In this document: positions 1 to 10,620 of the stretch, in pieces
Layout: each line of letters begins with the position of its first letter
How positions within the stretch are numbered: position 1 is the stretch's first letter
Source: Phlebopus portentosus
Taxonomy: Eukaryota; Basidiomycota; Agaricomycetes; Boletales; Boletinellaceae
Reading direction: 5' to 3'
DNA: 64,000 bases
Assembly: GCA_037892935.1 (NCBI GenBank)
Contig: JAYXKI010000002.1
Location: 2,790,001 to 2,854,000 of the forward strand
Notes under the pieces: generated by a model
What the model was told of the DNA's origin: nothing
The model's database searches: none
Seen by the model: the letters and a program-made list of their open reading frames with translations, nothing else
Translations under genes and position numbers: made by a program

Positions 1-2
1 CA

Positions 3-611
3 GGTTCACAGGGCGCGGAGAAAGGTAAAGGTAAAGAGAGGGCACAGGCGCAAGCAGAGGAAGAACGAGAAGAGGAAACAGCAGCGGGAGGCGAGACGCC
101 GAAAATACCCCTCGGTGTCCGTCTCTTGCTCTCCGAATGGACCATCGGCGAAGATCCCTACAAGTACGAATATGTCGATCCGTACGATTTAGACGCTGCT
201 GGGGAATCGCAGGTTTCTAGAAGTCAAGCTCGTTCCCGGGCTCAGAGGCGTGGTCGTAGGCAACAAGCTCTGGAAGATTCACCGGAAAGTGAAGAAGAAA
301 TGAATGGCGGGGTGGAGTTTACAGCTCGGGCTGGACAGGGCCAGGCCCCTCCAACTATCGTCGCAGCTCGAACGCTCAAAGACAGGGAGAAAGAAACGCA
401 GACTAGGCCTCTTGCCATAATCCCGCAGCGATCCACTGCACATACTCGTGGAGGAACGCAGACCTCGGACGAGGCAGGATTCGGAAGTCCTCGGCCAAAG
501 AAGCCTCAAACGGCAATGATGACGACAAGCACACAGATTGAACCGGGGAGGTTTGGTGGGAGACAGACTGCTGTCAAAAAATCTGCTAAGAAGAGGATGG
601 GCGGATTCTGA
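3..611 (+). CDS. C-terminal part of a putative RRN6-like RNA polymerase I initiation factor (5' truncated by window)
   Basis: The frame ending at 611 is open back to the window edge, so this is the last exon or exons of a larger gene; no start is visible. It begins with a Glu/Lys/Arg-rich segment, then LLLSEWTIGEDPYKYEYVDPY, then an Arg/Ser-rich disordered stretch, and ends in a basic tail, FGGRQ then KKSAKKRMGGF. Rrn6/TAF1C-like subunits of the Pol I core factor have, as I recall, a similar 'LLSEW..G.DP..Y' segment and a terminal 'GGR..K..GF' tail, which is the only basis for the name. If correct, it would recruit Pol I to rDNA promoters in the nucleolus. It converges on the gene ending at 768. 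An unrelated disordered nuclear protein remains possible. Confidence 0.4.
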   Translation, partial: GSQGAEKGKGKERAQAQAEEEREEETAAGGETPKIPLGVRLLLSEWTIGEDPYKYEYVDPYDLDAAGESQVSRSQARSRAQRRGRRQQALEDSPESEEEMNGGVEFTARAGQGQAPPTIVAARTLKDREKETQTRPLAIIPQRSTAHTRGGTQTSDEAGFGSPRPKKPQTAMMTTSTQIEPGRFGGRQTAVKKSAKKRMGGF

Positions 612-767
612 ATCTCAGAAAATAGTTTCGCGTTTTCGCTTCGGAAAAGTACCTTACAACATAAAATTTGTCCGTAGTTTATTCATACACCAGGTAGTAA
701 CCTTTACCATACAAGTCCCCCAGCATGTCGAGATATATACAAAGTAGTAATACTTTCCAAACGCTTC

Positions 768-2501
768 TCATACAAACTTGACAACAAGGTTCAGCGAAAG
801 CGGTAAAGAATTAGCAGTAACAAGGATCGTATCTCCCTCATTAACGAATTCCGACACTTTCTTTTGCAAGTTGGGTCGAAGCGATTTTTCAAGCGAGGGC
901 GGGCCTTGGATATACATATTTGCTGCAGAGCCGTCTTTGTGGGTTGCAGAGAGGGAAGGTTTCTTTACTTGTCTGTATTCCAATACGAAGCGGAAGAAAA
1001 ATCAGTTAACGCAATGCAAGGAAACAGAAGGGTGAGAAAGATGTACATGTCAGGTCTCTCAGTAAGAGCATCAATCAAATCCCCGACCGTCCACTCCTCG
1101 TCCACTTCCATAAGTAGGGAGGACTCCTCGCTACACACGGGACAATCTGGCTTTTGTTCATGCTTGAATGTGTAGGAGTATACACCGTCAGTACCGATGT
1201 ACATGAAATAGTTGTCTAGATATGCGGAGGATTGAGTGGCGATCTTGAATGCTTCGTTACAGCAGGCAGCTAAGGGTAAGGGAAGAAAACTCGGTCAGCG
1301 AGGAAGTGGCTTATTAGACGATTATCAAGCAGATCGTACCAGCGATGATGGCGTTTGTTGATGCGATCGCTGGAATGATGTTCTTCACAACGCCTTGTGT
1401 CAACGTCCAAGTTACACCCCCGATATTGAACTGCTTCGCCCGATTGAGAGCGGCGTTGTACAACCAGGTGATATGCTCGGGATCGTCGGTGTCTAACTTT
1501 TTGTCTACGATGAAAATCATTCGGCATTAAAACTCATCGGAGAGAACTTGAGAGTACTGACCTTCATGTACGTGAGGCCATTCTATTACTGAAGCCCATT
1601 CAATACAGTGTTCGGGCAAACGAGGAGTGTTGGCAATCGTGCAAATAGGGAAAGCAGTGGGTTTGTTGAGTAAGTCTAAGGAACATTCATAGCAAGAGGT
1701 GACAGTCGGAAGAATAACGCGTGTTTGTCCTCGGAATCCTGTATATTTTCTTTCAAAATTAGTCTATAGGAGGAGACATGCAAATGTGACCCTTACCTTC
1801 CGTCCCTCCGTCTATGAGTGGCTTCAAGCTTTCAGGATTCTCAGGATCTACCATTCGTACCAGTGTGGCGTTAATCCATCGACGGGCCTCTACGGAATCT
1901 AATCCACAAATAATGATATGGAATTGCATGTAGTAGTCATCCGCTTTATCTTGAATCTTTCCATAGTATCTGGCGTATTCTGAGTTTGTTACGGATGAGA
2001 AAGGGTAAGTGTATGCGTACGGAGTGACTTTCACGCCCGGAACTCGTTTCATGATGAAATCTGCCGCAACGATGGCTTTTGGTTTTCCGACATCCTTTTG
2101 TCTGCAGCATGTCGGATATTGATCTTGCTTGCTCAGATAAAGAAACTCACCTGAATAAGAATTGACGATTGAGATTACTGATATCAATGGTGTCCATGTC
2201 AATGACGTGAATGTCCTTGAAACCAGTCAAAGCGAGATTCGCAAGGATCTCACATCCGAGACCACCAGCGCCTATAACTAGGATCTTACATTGCTTGCGC
2301 AGGAAGTCTTTTACCTTCGATGAACGCGTGGATCTCAGTCGATTTTATTTCTTCATGAACGCTACTATAATGACTTACTGGATCTCCTGGACTGAAACCT
2401 TCTCCTGTTCGAGGCCCGGGCTTGTCGAGTACTTGGTCGACATGATAGTACCTCCCTGGCCAATCGATAAAGCGCGTCTCCCCGTTGGCGCCCGAGCTCA
2501 T
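768..2501 (-). CDS. UBA3: UBA3, catalytic subunit of the NEDD8-activating E1 enzyme
   Basis: UBA3 pairs with ULA1/APPBP1 to adenylate NEDD8/Rub1 and pass it to the E2 Ubc12 for cullin neddylation. The start at 2501 gives [18 protein letters not shown]. After an intron near 2320-2380 the reading [20 protein letters not shown] carries the ATP-binding GxGGxG motif, followed by [17 protein letters not shown] and QKDVGKPKA, both typical of E1 adenylation domains. The catalytic cysteine region [16 protein letters not shown] lies at about 1600-1655. The next blocks are [17 protein letters not shown] and [13 protein letters not shown], then a zinc-binding CPVC. The C-terminal E2-binding ubiquitin fold ends at the stop at 768. 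All family landmarks are present in order, so the gene looks intact with several short introns. It is divergent from NPR2, 357 bp away. Confidence 0.96.
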
Positions 2502-2858
2502 TATGCGTGGAGGTGGTCGTGGTAAGCAACAAGAGATGTCTCGGCGGCGCGGTCCGTCCGACGCGTTTACTGATCGGAGTCAGATCGACGCGATTGACGG
2601 TAAAGTGTTTGAATTGTAAAAGATATGTTGGTTTACATCGTAAGGTAGTAGCAATAACTTGTGGAGGAAAAAAAGTTGAAAACGGGGGGGGGGAAATCAC
2701 GTCTTCCTCACTGAGAAAGAAAAACCCAGTGTCGCAGAGAAAAAAAAACCTATGGCGGCTTGAATGTTTGTTCGAAGAAACGGGCGTGCACTTCCGAAGG
2801 TTGGTCGGACGCGTGCTTTCTTGACTTCATGCCGTGACCATCCCTGTAGAGCACTCAA
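2502..2858. promoter_or_regulatory. Shared intergenic promoter region of UBA3 and NPR2
   Basis: This 357-bp gap lies between two divergent start codons, so it must hold both promoters. It includes a run of ten G residues near 2682-2692 and A-rich stretches near 2720-2750. I see no clear TATA box. Confidence 0.5.
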
Positions 2859-5377
2859 ATGGCATCTGAAGGCAACTCGTTTTTACCAAGAATATTGTCT
2901 GTTTTCTATGCAGTATTTCATGATAGAGGAGGGACGAATATTGTTTACCAAGTACCTGAAGGCCTCATCGTCACTTCGTCAAACCAGCTGACCACGAGCA
3001 TCTCGAGTAATACTAACCGTACTTCTTCCGATGAAAAGGGCGAAGCATCTTCAACAACTTCACCAGAAAGCAAGGAACCAGGGGGTGCCAACATTTCACG
3101 CGCGTCGAGCTCATCTCGATACTCCCATCTAGCAAACTCACGAGAAACGCTTGGATCCTCCCTCGTACGCTCTTCGTCGGCGAACCGATGTCTCTTCAAA
3201 TTCGAGGATATATCTCGCTACGTTATCCCTCCGAGCGCTCTATGTGGACGTCTCGTCACCTGCACGACGAGGTGGCACCAAATCATTGGTTTCCCAGTCG
3301 AACTGTACAACGAAGAGCGTTACGAACGGAATTTCTTTCGTTATAACGTTTGCTTCGTCTTTGAACGAACGGCGGATCTGAGTTGCTATGAACCCATCGT
3401 ACGCAAGATTGGACGCGTCTTGACCACATGTGAAGTGCGCATTTTGATCTTCTCTGACCTCTTATTAAACCACTAAGCACACCTCACAGGAGGAATCCTC
3501 ATTTCTAAGTTCGCCCGAGACGTCCCATAAAATCCTTGCTATTCTCGAGCAACTGTTCGAAGACCTCAACTCGTACTCTGAGACGTCTATCCCTATCGAC
3601 AAATTCAATTCTATCGAGCTCAAGATAGTTCCATTCTATCCTAATCCTCCTGACGTCCATGATTGGGACGTACCCGTCGCTCTGATAAATCTGAAGAAGA
3701 GGATAGAGGATAATTGGGATCTCACAACGGCAAAGGTCTGTCAGTTTGTTCAAGTGCATAATGCATACATGGGACCCTTTACAGATTCTTTCTTCAGGTT
3801 TGCCAATACATCGACGGAACGAACCACGTCAGTCGCATAGCATACCTAGCGGACTGTGATCCGGACCTTACGCGCAAGGCTATCCAACACCTCTTGTAAG
3901 ATTGCATTTCTTTATGAATAACGATCGCTTCTCATGCAAGTATAAACCCAGGTTTTACCAAGTCATCATGATGATTGATATCTTCCAATCCAGCAATATG
4001 TATACATTATGCCGCTCTGTAGCATGGCTCACTGATGAGGCGCATATCCGGGATGAATGTGGGCCATACGTGACCAGACCAGGTCAGCGCTCTTATATGG
4101 GGGGTTAATCTCCGTCTACTTGCTGACGTGGATCTCCCTAGATCGTGAAATCTCTGAGTGGCCTGATCTTCTGCACTTGTATTCCCGCTTGAAGCCTGGT
4201 ATCACCGTCTTGGAATGGATGCACGAATATGATACGCACAAGCATGGCATTGATCCTCGCCGGTTTGTCAGCTTCGGAGTAATCAAGGTAAACGCTGCAA
4301 GCATGCACCGTCCGAATTCTCTTTTGACTAGTTAATTCAATGGATACATAGGGCTTCCTCCGCCGAGTACACCGCTGGCCAGTCTACCTCGAGGCGACAA
4401 CTCCAGAAAAGGAAAAGGAACGTCGGTCGTCCTCCGCTTCCTTGGGTCGACGGAGGGGAATGTCTTTTACAATGTCCAGCGGGACCAGCGGACCTGTTGT
4501 AGGTCCAAGTAGCTCCGGAGCAACTTCCCCTCCGATCTTCTCAGGAGCAAGCGCGTTCTCGTATTTGAAAGCAAAAGACGGGCCGCAATATCAGAATACG
4601 CCGAGTGGAACGCCGACGACCATCGGAAATGCGGGGGCAGGGCTTGGGAGACACCCGTCTCTTGGTGAGGCGGACAAAGAACGGTATCGATCGACGCGTC
4701 GCCCGAGCGCGGCGGAGAAGTACCTCGAACAGTTTCGAAGAGAGATCGATCATTCTCGAGAGGGTGGTGGGCGGACTAGTCCGAACATCCTTATGTCCTC
4801 CTCTGCCTCTGCGGTTGCAGGGAGTGCAATTAACACCTCTCCACGCACCCAGCGCTATTCACGTGCGAGTGCGAGCGACATGCGGAGTTCGCGGAGGAAC
4901 TCCCTCGCGCAACAGCAGCAGGCGATATTCGGAGCTTCCAGTAGCGGCCTATCCGGTGGAACAGGGGGGATGAATTCCTTCACCAGTAGCTTCGCTTCTG
5001 ACCTCAACGCTCTAGGAAATGGTGAAAGTTCGGGAAGCGGATTCGCAACGCCTACAGCAACCCGTCCTTGGCTGTCTCGTTCTCCCTCCTCCCAAGCAAC
5101 GGTCATCATGCCATCAGCATACTCCGCTTCCAACCTCAATCTTAATCTCAATCTCAACCTTAGCAGCCTGAGTGGCGGTGGGTCAAACACACCGATAACC
5201 TCAGGAGCGAACGCAGTCCTACCTGTCCTGAAGGAACTTTTGGACGGGACACATCACGCAGATGAGTTAGGCGTGCGATTTGATCTTGGCTGGGCGGCGC
5301 TTGAGAAACACCTTATTGCGATCGGAGGAGGGAAGGGTGACGGGGATTTCGGGAGGGTTGAGATTATTTATCGGTAG
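2859..5377 (+). CDS. NPR2: NPR2/NPRL2, GATOR1 (SEACIT) subunit, TORC1 inhibitor
   Basis: Npr2 with Npr3 and Iml1 forms the GAP complex that switches off TORC1 when amino acids are scarce. The start at 2859 opens with MASEGNSFLPRILSVFYAVF and GTNIVYQVPEGLIV, the family's longin-like N-terminus. Later blocks are FKFEDISRYVIPPSALCGRL, then (after an intron at about 3432-3490) HKILAILEQLFEDLNSY and LKIVPFYPNPPDVHDWDVPV. Further on come YLADCDPDLTRKAIQHLL, a 'FYQ' block with SNMYTLCRSVAWL, and FVSFGVIKGFLRRVHRWPVY. The C-terminal winged-helix end, ELLDGTHHADELGVRFDLGW, is present just before the stop at 5377. A long Ser/Gly/Thr-rich insertion of roughly 250 residues at 4442-5215, including a five-fold Asn-Leu repeat near 5140, separates the last two conserved blocks. 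Confidence 0.95.
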
Positions 5378-5492
5378 AGGGCGATTTTATGTAGGGTAGG
5401 ATATGTATTATACATGTTATTTTTGTATTGGAGCAGTAAGACAAGGCAGCGAGAATAGCAAGGAGGACGTGAGAAGCATGGTACTGTAGTGG

Positions 5493-6961
5493 TCATGCAA
5501 GAGTCCGGTTAGCATTAACGTATCCGATACCCAAGCAAGAAAAAATCAGATCAGTGGAATCTGGATTTGTCGATTCTGCCTTCGCAATCTTGAACGAAAC
5601 GCCAAAGAACTCCCTCACATCTCTCAGGAATTGAATGCTACAAAAGTCAAATCAGCAAATTCAATCCTTCTCGGAAACCATCTTAGCAGAATAAAAGGAT
5701 GAAATACGTACGTCCTAGGAGACGGCTCGCCCATCCTACACCTTCCAATATCCTCACTCCCGAGAACCATCATCAGCAGAACTAAAATCTGATGGCTCCG
5801 ATCTACGCATCCTCCCCTCTTAATCTCTTCTAGTAAAGCATATGTTGCTTGACGAGCGATGTCTTCGGGTGGGACACCTGGCTTTGAGACTGCTTCGGAG
5901 CAATGGAGGGCTCCGGTGGTGGATTCTGCCAGGAGGAGAGTGCGTAACCGGGAGATCTATCATGATAGTCGGTGAATGTCACGTTCAGATAAGAATGAAG
6001 CCGTAGATGCTTACTTTCCGCTTTCCTCCCCCTTGTATACGTCTGAGTAGAGGTAGATATCTGGTATGAAACGGTTTAAGACAGAACGTGCCGCTTCGAT
6101 CATGCGATTCGAGAATTGTGGGCTCACGCGAACCGCATGTCTAGAAAATCGAATAGTTTGAGAATAGCGCAATCTATGAAAAGAGATAGACCCACGAGAT
6201 GCCCCGTATTCTCTTGATCTTTCCAGGTTCGACGAAGTTGAGAGTCTTGACTTGCTTGACGATCGGGCATAAGAACTGGACTTCTCCGCCTCCAAGGGGA
6301 GGTGCTCCTCTTTTCTTGATCTACGTGACATTTTTTCAGATTCAATGTTTCCTTTGGATCATGATATGGCTTGAGTACTCACTCGAAGCTCCAGTCCCTC
6401 GTCGATCCCGAACAACTGAAGATGCGGAAGGGTCACTGTGCGTATGAGGTCAACAGAAAGGTCCCGGTCGTCCGTCGTGATCCCTCGCAGTGTCAGGTTC
6501 AGAGGCTTCTTCGCGAACGGCGCTATCATAATCAAAGGCTCGAGGAAGTACCCAACAGAACGGGAGAGAGGACAGTCATGCGTGATACTGCCTCCCACTA
6601 CGACACCCGGCTTCACCAGCACAGACGTGCCTTCACACAAAAAACTTGTCAGAACATTCGGATGAACGAGATAAGATGAGGTGGATGCACGCACCAGTGT
6701 AAGAAATCTCAATCACCGTCCCATTCGTTACCTTCTCCAGCAATCGAAGGAGACTCGCCTCGAAATCTATGCGTGAAACATCAAAAACTGCTCATCTTTC
6801 GCAGCTCTACGAAGCCTTCAGTCACCTCGAAGACCCGGATCCTTGTCCTCCGAGCGTATCCTGTCTATACGGACAGGCTTACCGCTGAGAATAGACAGGA
6901 CAATTCTATGCCGAAAGTGGAGGTGTCCGCTGAATTTCAGAAGCGAGCCAGAGGTCGTCAT
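5493..6961 (-). CDS. RCL1: RCL1, RNA 3'-phosphate cyclase-like 18S rRNA processing factor
   Basis: Rcl1 is a nucleolar SSU-processome protein that works with the GTPase Bms1 at pre-rRNA site A2. The start at 6961 gives MTTSGSLLKFSGHLHFRHRI, then LSILSGKPVRIDRIRSED and, after an intron, FEASLLRLLEKVTNGTVIEI. The next exon reads FLCEGTSVLVKPGVVVGGSI and CPLSRSVGYFLEPLIMIAPF, characteristic of Rcl1 rather than the true cyclases. Downstream are VRVSPQFSNRMIEAARSVLN, LLAESTTGALHCSEAVSKPG and a last exon with VREFFGVSFKIAK and CLGIGYVNANRTLA before the stop at 5493-5495. Five or so short introns break it. It converges on NPR2 with 115 bp between stops. Confidence 0.95.
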
Positions 6962-7090
6962 GCGTACTGATACTGCCGACCAAGGTAGGAGGAAACAGTC
7001 AAGTGGAAATTTAAGGCCTGATCGGCGGTGATCGTCGGGCGCCCTCCGGTCAATTTGTTCAAATTAGATGCAAACTACGATGTTCGCGTA

Positions 7091-7180
7091 TGCCCCGTGG
7101 CTCAGTTGGTTAGAGCGTGTGACTGTTAACTTCGTTTCGAGGTGATCACAAGGTCGAGAGTTCAAGCCTCTCCGGGGCAG
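7091..7180 (+). tRNA. tRNA-Asn (GTT) with a 16-nt intron
   Basis: The sequence folds as a complete cloverleaf. The acceptor stem TGCCCCG pairs with CGGGGCA, and the D arm is GCTC/GAGC. The anticodon stem TGTGA pairs with TCACA, with anticodon GTT at 7125-7127, and the T arm GAGAG/CTCTC encloses TTCAAGC. A 16-nt insertion at 7129-7144, one base 3' of the anticodon, is in the canonical tRNA intron position. T-rich sequence follows near 7190 (ctttttatc), which could serve as a Pol III terminator. It lies between the divergent starts of RCL1 and BUD23. Confidence 0.93.
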
Positions 7181-7284
7181 TCTATGTACTTTTTATCAAC
7201 TTCATTGAAGTAGTTCGTGTCGATCGTGTCGATCGTATCAATCAACGGTATTTTGTTGCATCAAATTTCTTATTTTTCTGCACA

Positions 7285-8474
7285 ATGTCAAGACCAGAGC
7301 TCGTAGCCCCACCAGAAATTGTGAGCATCTTTATTTTATTTTATTTCACAAGATCGCATATACGCTCATGTCTATGCCAGTACTATGGAGATACAGAAGC
7401 AAAGAAATACACCTCCAAGTGTGTCCTTTCTACTCATTCTCGCAAACACTCACATCCGAGCTCAAATTTCCTCCCTGCGCCGTGCCAATGCAGCACGCGA
7501 ATACAGCAGATCCAAAGCGAGATGACATATCGTGCGCTGGAGCTTCTCAATTTACCTGAAGGCGAGCCCAAGTTCCTACTAGATATCGGGTGCGGGTCGG
7601 GTTTGTCTGGTGAGATCCTCGATGAGGAGGGCCATTATTGGGTTGGGGTGGATATCGCTCCTAGTATGCTAGGTGCGTCATTCTTGCTCCTTGTCGTCGA
7701 ATAATGGCTGATGTGTATTCGTTATTTCTTGAGAGGTGGCATTGGAGCGTGAAGTGGAAGGGGATCTGTTCTTGCAGGATATCGGGCAGGGATTCGGGTT
7801 CAGACCTGGGAGTTTTGACGGTGCTATCAGGTCTGTTCATTCAAGGTTATGTAATATATCGTAAATCCATCTAAATACTCGCACCCAGCATATCCGTCAT
7901 CCAATGGCTCCTCAACGCCGAAACCTCGCACCCGTCCTCCTCGCCCCCAGCCCGCCTCACACGGTTCTTCACATCCCTCTACGCCGCGCTACGCAACCCC
8001 TCCCGCGCAGTCCTCCAATTCTACCCATCCTCAGACGACCAGATCCACCTCATCACCTCCATCGCCCAGCGCGCGGGGTTCGGCGGCGGGATCGTCGTCG
8101 ACTACCCCAATTCGAAAAAGGCGAGAAAGGTGTTTTTGTGTTTGTTCGTTGGGAGTGGGAAGGTGAACGATAGTGTGCCGAGGGGGCTTGAGGATGGGGA
8201 AGAGGAGGTTGACGATGATGAGGAGGGGAGGAGGAGGAAGACGATTGCGTATGAGCGGCGGAGGGAGAAGGAGAAGAGGAGAGAGAGGAGCGGGAAGAGG
8301 AAGGATCTGAAGACTAAAGACTGGATCGTGAAGAAAAAAGAGGTAGGTTTCGTTTTGCGTGTACTTTTGCTTGATAGCTCACGATTTTACCCCTAGTTAT
8401 ACCGCCAGCGAGGGAAGGAAAGTGTTCCGCGCGATTCAAAATATACAGGTCGGAAGCGAAGACCAGTTTTCTAA
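7285..8474 (+). CDS. BUD23: BUD23, 18S rRNA (guanine-N7) methyltransferase
   Basis: Bud23 with Trm112 methylates a guanine in 18S rRNA and supports 40S export. Exon 1 is MSRPELVAPPEI; after introns come YYGDTEAKKYTS and RIQQIQSEMTYRALELLNL. The SAM-binding motif I is FLLDIGCGSGLSGEIL, followed by HYWVGVDIAPSML. Later blocks are GSFDGAISISVIQWLLNAET and RAVLQFYPSSDDQIHLITSI, then GGGIVVDYPNSKKARKVFLC. The C-terminal tail is basic (KTKDWIVKKKE, then YTGRKRRPVF) and ends at 8474. Between them lies an acidic/basic stretch encoded by almost pure purine sequence (8190-8330). The neighbouring BCS1 stop is only about 55 bp away on the other strand. Confidence 0.95.
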
Positions 8475-8529
8475 GCATTGATATTAGATTTTTCATTGTG
8501 GTAGTGTATCACTATATGCACATCAATCA

Positions 8530-10197
8530 TCATCGCTTCGCAACGAAAAGGTCCTTCGACTTCAGAATAGCCTCCCTCGGGCTAGTCCTGATAAACAAGC
8601 CCTGCAGAGCAGCCATACTGACCCGTCGTCCAGCATCCATCTGATCCTGCACGATTCCACCCAACTCGTCGCTCAATTCTTCTAACTCCTGATCAGAAAC
8701 CTCCGCGTCGCCGGAGTAGAAACGCCTGAAAAGGCGGGCGGCTTGAGAGGGCTGGGCGTCGTCTATGAGCTCGAGAAGGTCGACCCGCCCGGGTCGGATG
8801 AGTGCTGGGTCCAGACGGTCGAGATGGTTTGTGGTCATGAAGATGATGCGTTCTTCGCCCGAGGCTACGCCGTCAAGGGCGTTTAGGAAACCGGAGAAGG
8901 TCACTGAAGATTGATAACTGCGACAAGAAACAAAAAAATCTTTGTTAGTATGATGGAAACAAAACAAAACCAAGTATGATGCTCGTACCCATCCTCGCTT
9001 GTCTGTACGCGTTTGTTGAACGCTGCGTCGATATCCTCGATGAGCACGATACTCCGCTCGACAGCGTTGGACAGTAGGTGGATTAGCTTGTCATCATGGA
9101 GACCTCGTTCGGAGAGATTTAGCAAACAAATATCGTAGTTCAAAGCTCCAGCAAGCGCTTGAATGAATGACGATTTCCCGGAGCCTGGCGGTCCGTGTAG
9201 AAGGTACCCTCTTCGGTACGGAATACCTGGAGAGTATTATAGTAAGAAATGTGTCCCCTAACTCGCAAAGGATTGATTAAGACATCCATACCTCGATCCG
9301 CATACCACTGTCTCCTCCCCAAGAACGCCCTAACATCACTCTCAATCCTCTCCGCAACGCCATCCGCAAGCACAACGCTCCCAACCGGCCTCTTCCTCCT
9401 CGGGACGCCAAACGGCCTCCACTCCGTGCCCCACGCCGTATACAGCACCAACTTGCCCTCCTGCTCCCTCATCGCCGCGTCCCGCGCCTCCGCCAGCAGC
9501 TCCCCGAACAGCCGCACATCGCGCGAGAGCGTGGTGAGCGTGACCGTCTCCCAGGGCGTGCCGGAGGTGAGTTGCATGCTCTTGACGTCGCGCTCCCGCC
9601 GCGCCTGGATGATGGACCCGCGGTAGCGCAGCCAGTGCGTCCCCGGACCCGCGATCAGCGCGAACCCGACGGAGGAGCTCCCGTTCCGGTGCGTCTGAAC
9701 GCGCGTCTCGACGCTGAGTTGGTGGCTCCGGGGCGCGACGAGGCGAGTCAGCATCCCCGCCAGAGAGCTCTTCCTTGCTTGTAGTTGCGTAGCTTGACGC
9801 TGCTGTTGTTGAGCAGCCATCCATTGTAAGACCCATGCATAGGCACGGTCCCTATTCGGGATTTCCAGAGAGACGAGCATACGTCGTTGGAGTATACTCG
9901 AGCCGAGGACGAGCGAGCGGCGGAGCGCAGTCAGCGCAACCCCGACGCCCATAAGCCCGAAGCCTGCATTGAAGTACGGACTACGCTTGAACGAAAGTGC
10001 CTTTTGAGTTAACTCATCGGTTATGTGTAGACGTCGGTTGAGACTTACTTGTTCCCGAAAAATTCTGAGAGGAAAGATTTTGTTGAAGAGGACGGGCCAG
10101 GGATAGGCTCAGCAGGTATCGTCGGACCTGGACCTGTATTTTTTGCAGCTTCTACGACTGCTTCAGCTACTTTTTGGTTTTCTAAATCTGTTGCCAT
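8530..10197 (-). CDS. BCS1: BCS1, mitochondrial AAA ATPase for Rieske protein assembly
   Basis: Bcs1 is an inner-membrane AAA protein that translocates the folded Rieske Fe-S protein into complex III. The start at 10197 reads [20 protein letters not shown], then a Pro/Ser linker and FLSEFFGNK. After an intron comes the membrane segment [20 protein letters not shown] and the Bcs1-specific domain ([28 protein letters not shown]). The ATPase has Walker [21 protein letters not shown] near 9160-9220, Walker [13 protein letters not shown], and the second region of homology [20 protein letters not shown] with [13 protein letters not shown]. The C-terminus ends [11 protein letters not shown] at 8530. 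Gene order, length and all AAA motifs fit an intact copy. Confidence 0.95.
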
Positions 10198-10620
10198 ACT
10201 AGAGCCAGATTATAGCAAGGAGAAAGACGAAAACAAGAAGATTACGGTAACATGGCAAGCTGCTTTAGATGGTGGTTGAAAGCAAGGTGCGATCATTCAA
10301 AAACAAAAACAAACACTTCTTTGATAAATAATTCCGACTGGTTATAAACATGGCAAGAAACATTGCAAACGGCCCGAGGCAGCGAAAAGGTGTACACATA
10401 TATTGTAGGCATGTATATATGAAAAAACACATCGTTGATTTCGGCTTAGCTTCGTCACAGAAGAATGGTGGTCCAAAAGAGGAGGGTTTACAACAACACC
10501 TTAACCGTTCGCGCACATATTATTGCACAATGGTAAGGAAAAAAAGAAAACAACACTCTGGCTTTGTACAACAACCGACATGGCACCACGCATATTCCAT
10601 CCACACGTCTACAAACACAT
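10198..10620. other. Intergenic: BCS1 upstream region and Ran 3' region
   Basis: This 423-bp gap lies between the BCS1 start and the Ran stop, two genes on the same (minus) strand. It is A-rich in places (10285-10320) and should hold the BCS1 promoter and the Ran 3' UTR. No protein or RNA gene is recognisable. Confidence 0.5.

Noticed and set aside
7205..7245. Short tandem repeats of GTGTCGATC near the tRNA-Asn gene
   Set aside because: Only about three imperfect units; too short to support a named feature.
9249..9836. Long ORFs on both strands overlapping BCS1
   Set aside because: They are shadows of the GC-rich BCS1 exon; only the frame with the Bcs1-specific domain and AAA motifs has family resemblance.
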